Origin: Oscillospiraceae bacterium
Lineage (GTDB): Bacteria; Bacillota; Clostridia; Oscillospirales; Oscillospiraceae
Direction of reading: 5' to 3'
NCBI GenBank assembly: GCA_017466215.1
Contig: JAFTUO010000037.1
Span: 1-38,853, forward strand
Length of the DNA: 38,853 nt
The notes beneath the pieces were generated by a model, which did not search any database, was not told the origin of the DNA, and was given only the letters and a program-made list of their open reading frames with translations. The translations under genes and the position numbers were made by a program. Positions 36,746 through 38,853 of this stretch are shown piece by piece; positions within the stretch are counted from its first letter, which is position 1, and each line of letters begins with the position of its first letter.

Positions 36746-37690
36746 ATGCGTTTGCCGGATAGCTGTCGGCTGAAAAATGCCGCCGCGGAGTCTATCAAGA
36801 ATGCCAATGGCCAGCCTGGAAAGCTGGTGGTGTTCCACACGGCGGTGATATTGGCGCTGTCGCTGGCGGCGCTGGCAGTGGACTGGTTGCTGGAACAGGG
36901 AATCGGAAATACCGGCGGTTTGGATGGCGTGGGAATGCGCGCTGTGCTGACGACGGTGCAGAGGGCCTTGATGCTGGCGCAGATCATTGCGCTGCCTTTC
37001 TGGCAGCTGGGCTGGCTGTATGCCACGGTGAAGACTGCCCGGGGAGAAAGGACCGGCAAGAAGGATCTGCTGGAGGGCTTCCGGCAGTTTTTTCCGTACC
37101 TGCGGCTGACGGTCCTCAAGGGGCTGATCTATTTCGGCCTGGCCTTCGGTGCGGCGTATGCGGCCTCCTTTATTACGATGCTGCTGCCCTTTGGCTCTGG
37201 GATGGATCTGATGGATCCCAACCTGACGGAAGCGGAACTGTTCGCTCTGATGGAGCAGATCGCTGTCCCGATGTCGGTCATCAGCGCGGTGCTGTCGCTG
37301 GTGCTGTGCGTGCCGTTTTTCTACCGTTTCCGTATGGCGGAGTATTGCCTTTTGGACGATCCCCGGATGGGCGCACGCGCTGCGCTGCGGGGCAGTCGGC
37401 AGCGGATGCAGGGGAATCTGTGGCAGCTGGTGCGGCTGGACCTGAGCTTCTGGTGGTACTGGCTGCTGACGGCGCTGGTATCCGCGCTGGGATGGGCAGA
37501 TGTGCTCCTGCCGCTGGCGGGGATCGAATTGCCCTGGAGGGCGGAGGTTAGCTATCTTGCGGCATATTTGCTGTCGGCAGCGGCGCAGCTGGTGCTGTAC
37601 TGTTTCTGCAAGGCGAAGGTGGATGTAACCTACGCCCACGCCTATCTGACATTGCTGCCGAAAGAGGAAAATGCCGATGAATCTCATTGA
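36746..37690 (+). CDS. DUF975-like membrane protein
   Basis: A 314-residue protein with about five or six membrane helices (near residues 28-47, 69-92, 121-152, 175-197, 233-256 and 268-290) and cytoplasmic basic loops. Its overall pattern (FFPYLRLTVLKGLIYFGLAF, AEYCLLDDPRMGARAALRGS) matches the DUF975 family of Firmicutes membrane proteins, whose function is unknown. The start at 36746 follows AAGGAG by eight bases; the earlier GTG is too close to it. Its end overlaps the start of the TrmH-type gene by 14 bases. Confidence 0.8.
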   Translation: MRLPDSCRLKNAAAESIKNANGQPGKLVVFHTAVILALSLAALAVDWLLEQGIGNTGGLDGVGMRAVLTTVQRALMLAQIIALPFWQLGWLYATVKTARGERTGKKDLLEGFRQFFPYLRLTVLKGLIYFGLAFGAAYAASFITMLLPFGSGMDLMDPNLTEAELFALMEQIAVPMSVISAVLSLVLCVPFFYRFRMAEYCLLDDPRMGARAALRGSRQRMQGNLWQLVRLDLSFWWYWLLTALVSALGWADVLLPLAGIELPWRAEVSYLAAYLLSAAAQLVLYCFCKAKVDVTYAHAYLTLLPKEENADESH

Positions 37691-38480
37691 AATTACCGAT
37701 TTTAACGCGCCGGAGCTGGATGTATACGCCCGGTTGACGGAGGCGCAGCTACTAAATCGGTTTGAGCCGAAAAAGGCGATGTTCATCGCCGAAAGCCCCA
37801 AGGTGATCCTGCGGGCGCTGGACGCCGGGTGCGTGCCGGTGTCGCTGCTGGTGGAGCGCAATCACATTAACGACGAGGCGCAGCAGGCTATCGACGCCTG
37901 CGGCGATGTGCCGGTATACACGGCGCCGCTGGAGGTGCTGACCCAGCTGACCGGCTTTCAGCTGACACGGGGAATGCTCTGCGCGATGAAGCGGCCGCCT
38001 CTGCCTGCGGTGGAGGATGTGCTTGCCGGCGCAAGACGGATCGCCGTACTGGAGGATATCCAGAATCCTACCAATGTGGGTGCGATCTTCCGCAGCGCCG
38101 CTGCCCTGGGTATGGACGCGGTGGTGCTGACCTCTGCTTGCAGCGATCCGCTGTACCGCCGCAGCTGCCGGGTCAGTATGGGCACGGTGTTTCAAGTGCC
38201 CTGGACGTACTTAGATGAAAACTGGGTGGAAAAGCTGCGATCCCTGGGCTTCAAAACTGCGGCGATGGCGCTGGACAACCGGGCCATTTCCATTGAAGAT
38301 CCCCGGCTGCGGGCTGAGGAAAGATTAGCGGTAGTCTTGGGCAGCGAGGGCGACGGCCTGGCGGCGACCACCATCGCCGACTGCGACTACACGGTGATGA
38401 TCCCGATGTATCACGGAGTGGATTCCTTAAATGTGGCGGCGGCCAGCGCTGTGGCATTCTGGGAGCTGCGGACAAAATAA
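37677..38480 (+). CDS. TrmH/SpoU-family RNA 2'-O-methyltransferase
   Basis: A 267-residue SPOUT enzyme that methylates ribose 2'-O in tRNA or rRNA using S-adenosylmethionine. An N-terminal substrate-binding domain (about 1-105) precedes the knotted domain with motif 1 LEDIQNPTNVGAIFRSAAALG, motif 2 LGSEGDGLA and motif 3 IPMYHGVDSLNVAAASAVAFWE, all complete. The exact target nucleotide cannot be assigned. AGAGGA lies eight bases before the start. It overlaps the upstream membrane gene, suggesting co-translation. Confidence 0.95.
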   Translation: MNLIEITDFNAPELDVYARLTEAQLLNRFEPKKAMFIAESPKVILRALDAGCVPVSLLVERNHINDEAQQAIDACGDVPVYTAPLEVLTQLTGFQLTRGMLCAMKRPPLPAVEDVLAGARRIAVLEDIQNPTNVGAIFRSAAALGMDAVVLTSACSDPLYRRSCRVSMGTVFQVPWTYLDENWVEKLRSLGFKTAAMALDNRAISIEDPRLRAEERLAVVLGSEGDGLAATTIADCDYTVMIPMYHGVDSLNVAAASAVAFWELRTK

Positions 38481-38497
38481 TGTCATATTTCAAACTG

Positions 38498-38532
38498 CGC
38501 CTCCATAAAATGTACAAAATTTTATGGAGGCG
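38498..38532 (+). promoter_or_regulatory. Perfect hairpin enclosing the ylmC ribosome site
   Basis: CGCCTCCATAAAAT (38498-38511) pairs without mismatch with ATTTTATGGAGGCG (38519-38532) around a seven-base loop. The second arm contains the GGAGGCG ribosome site six bases before the start codon, so the fold would hide it. No T-run follows, so it is not a typical terminator. Confidence 0.75.
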
Positions 38533-38537
38533 TTGCT

Positions 38538-38819
38538 ATGGGAATCCGGATCACAGAACTGCACTGCAAGGAAGTTATCTGCATCAGCGACGGACGGCGG
38601 CTGGGATTTATCACGGACGTGGAGATCGACATCTCCTGCGGCAAGGTGCTGGCCATCGTTGTCCCCGGGCCGTGCCGGATCCTGGGCACGTTTGGCCGGG
38701 CGGATGACTATGTCATCGAGTGGAGCAAGATCTGCAAAATCGGCCCGGATATCGTCCTTGTGGACATCAAACCCGACGATTGCCGCTTTCCGCGGCATAA
38801 ATTCAACCTGCCGTTCTGA
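38538..38819 (+). CDS. YlmC/YmxH-family sporulation protein
   Basis: A 93-residue PRC-barrel-like protein of the YlmC/YmxH family. The start MGIRITELHCKEVICISDGRRLG and the strand DVEIDISCGKVLAIVVPGP are characteristic, and VIEWSKICKIGPDIVLVDI closes the barrel. Family members occur in spore formers, with a poorly defined role in sporulation or cell division. GGAGGCG lies just upstream within a perfect hairpin. Its presence supports a spore-forming ancestry. The remaining 34 bases of the window show no further gene. Confidence 0.92.
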   Translation: MGIRITELHCKEVICISDGRRLGFITDVEIDISCGKVLAIVVPGPCRILGTFGRADDYVIEWSKICKIGPDIVLVDIKPDDCRFPRHKFNLPF

Positions 38820-38853
38820 AAAAAACTGGAATATTTTCGAAAAAACTTGGAAA

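Overview
The window looks like chromosome from an anaerobic, spore-forming Bacillota lineage, probably Oscillospirales (Faecalibacterium/Oscillibacter-like). Supporting signs are an rRNA operon tail with CCA-encoding tRNAs, strong sigma-A promoters (TTGACA-17-TATAAT), a YlmC/YmxH sporulation gene, a yybP-ykoY riboswitch on a P-type ATPase, and short GC-rich double-hairpin repeats between genes. The genus cannot be fixed from the sequence alone. Core genes are GC-rich. The first 4 kb and the restriction-modification locus are clearly AT-richer.

Layout. 1-624: 3' end of 23S rRNA, a spacer with its own promoter, 5S rRNA, tRNA-Asn and a terminator. 625-4092: an array of small membrane-anchored unknown proteins, most with a private promoter and terminator, interrupted by a Cu/Zn-type superoxide dismutase on the minus strand. 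4124-5577: an XRE repressor divergent from a membrane protein, with an operator over the promoter. 5720-8506: proline biosynthesis operon proB-proA-proC (minus). 8582-10617: three minus-strand genes, including a YhhN-like membrane protein. 10891-12853: type II restriction endonuclease and an HTH-fused cytosine methyltransferase, probably horizontally acquired. 13012-15952: P-type cation ATPase under a manganese-type riboswitch. 16032-18475: ribbon-helix-helix protein, alpha/beta hydrolase, lipoprotein and a second divergent XRE regulator. 18530-19000: tRNA-Leu and a frameshifted four-helix-bundle (S23-type) gene. 19153-24123: uppP, a two-component system whose halves are separated by repeats, a PDZ protein and an acyl-ACP thioesterase. 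24380-26893: small regulators, two large repeat copies, and an acyltransferase/PAP2 phosphatase pair. 26957-29653: a DUF559 nuclease gene between inverted repeats, an MFS transporter and an internally deleted GH127 gene. 29739-35799: an eight-gene phage head-morphogenesis module with no tail, lysis or integration genes. 35834-38819: XRE-TPR regulator, DUF975-like membrane protein, TrmH/SpoU RNA methyltransferase and a YlmC/YmxH protein.

Most interesting points. (1) The DUF559 gene sits between two ~60-bp inverted double-hairpin elements, and a gene-less copy with the same two arms joined at their tips lies at 21046-21163. This looks like a nuclease-carrying mobile element and its MITE-like derivative. 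(2) The isolated phage head module lies between two terminators with no visible promoter of its own, suggesting domestication. (3) A second candidate small mobile unit is an S23-type gene bracketed by 13-bp inverted repeats and frameshifted at an (AC)5 tract. (4) A perfect 14-bp hairpin buries the ribosome binding site of the ylmC-like gene.
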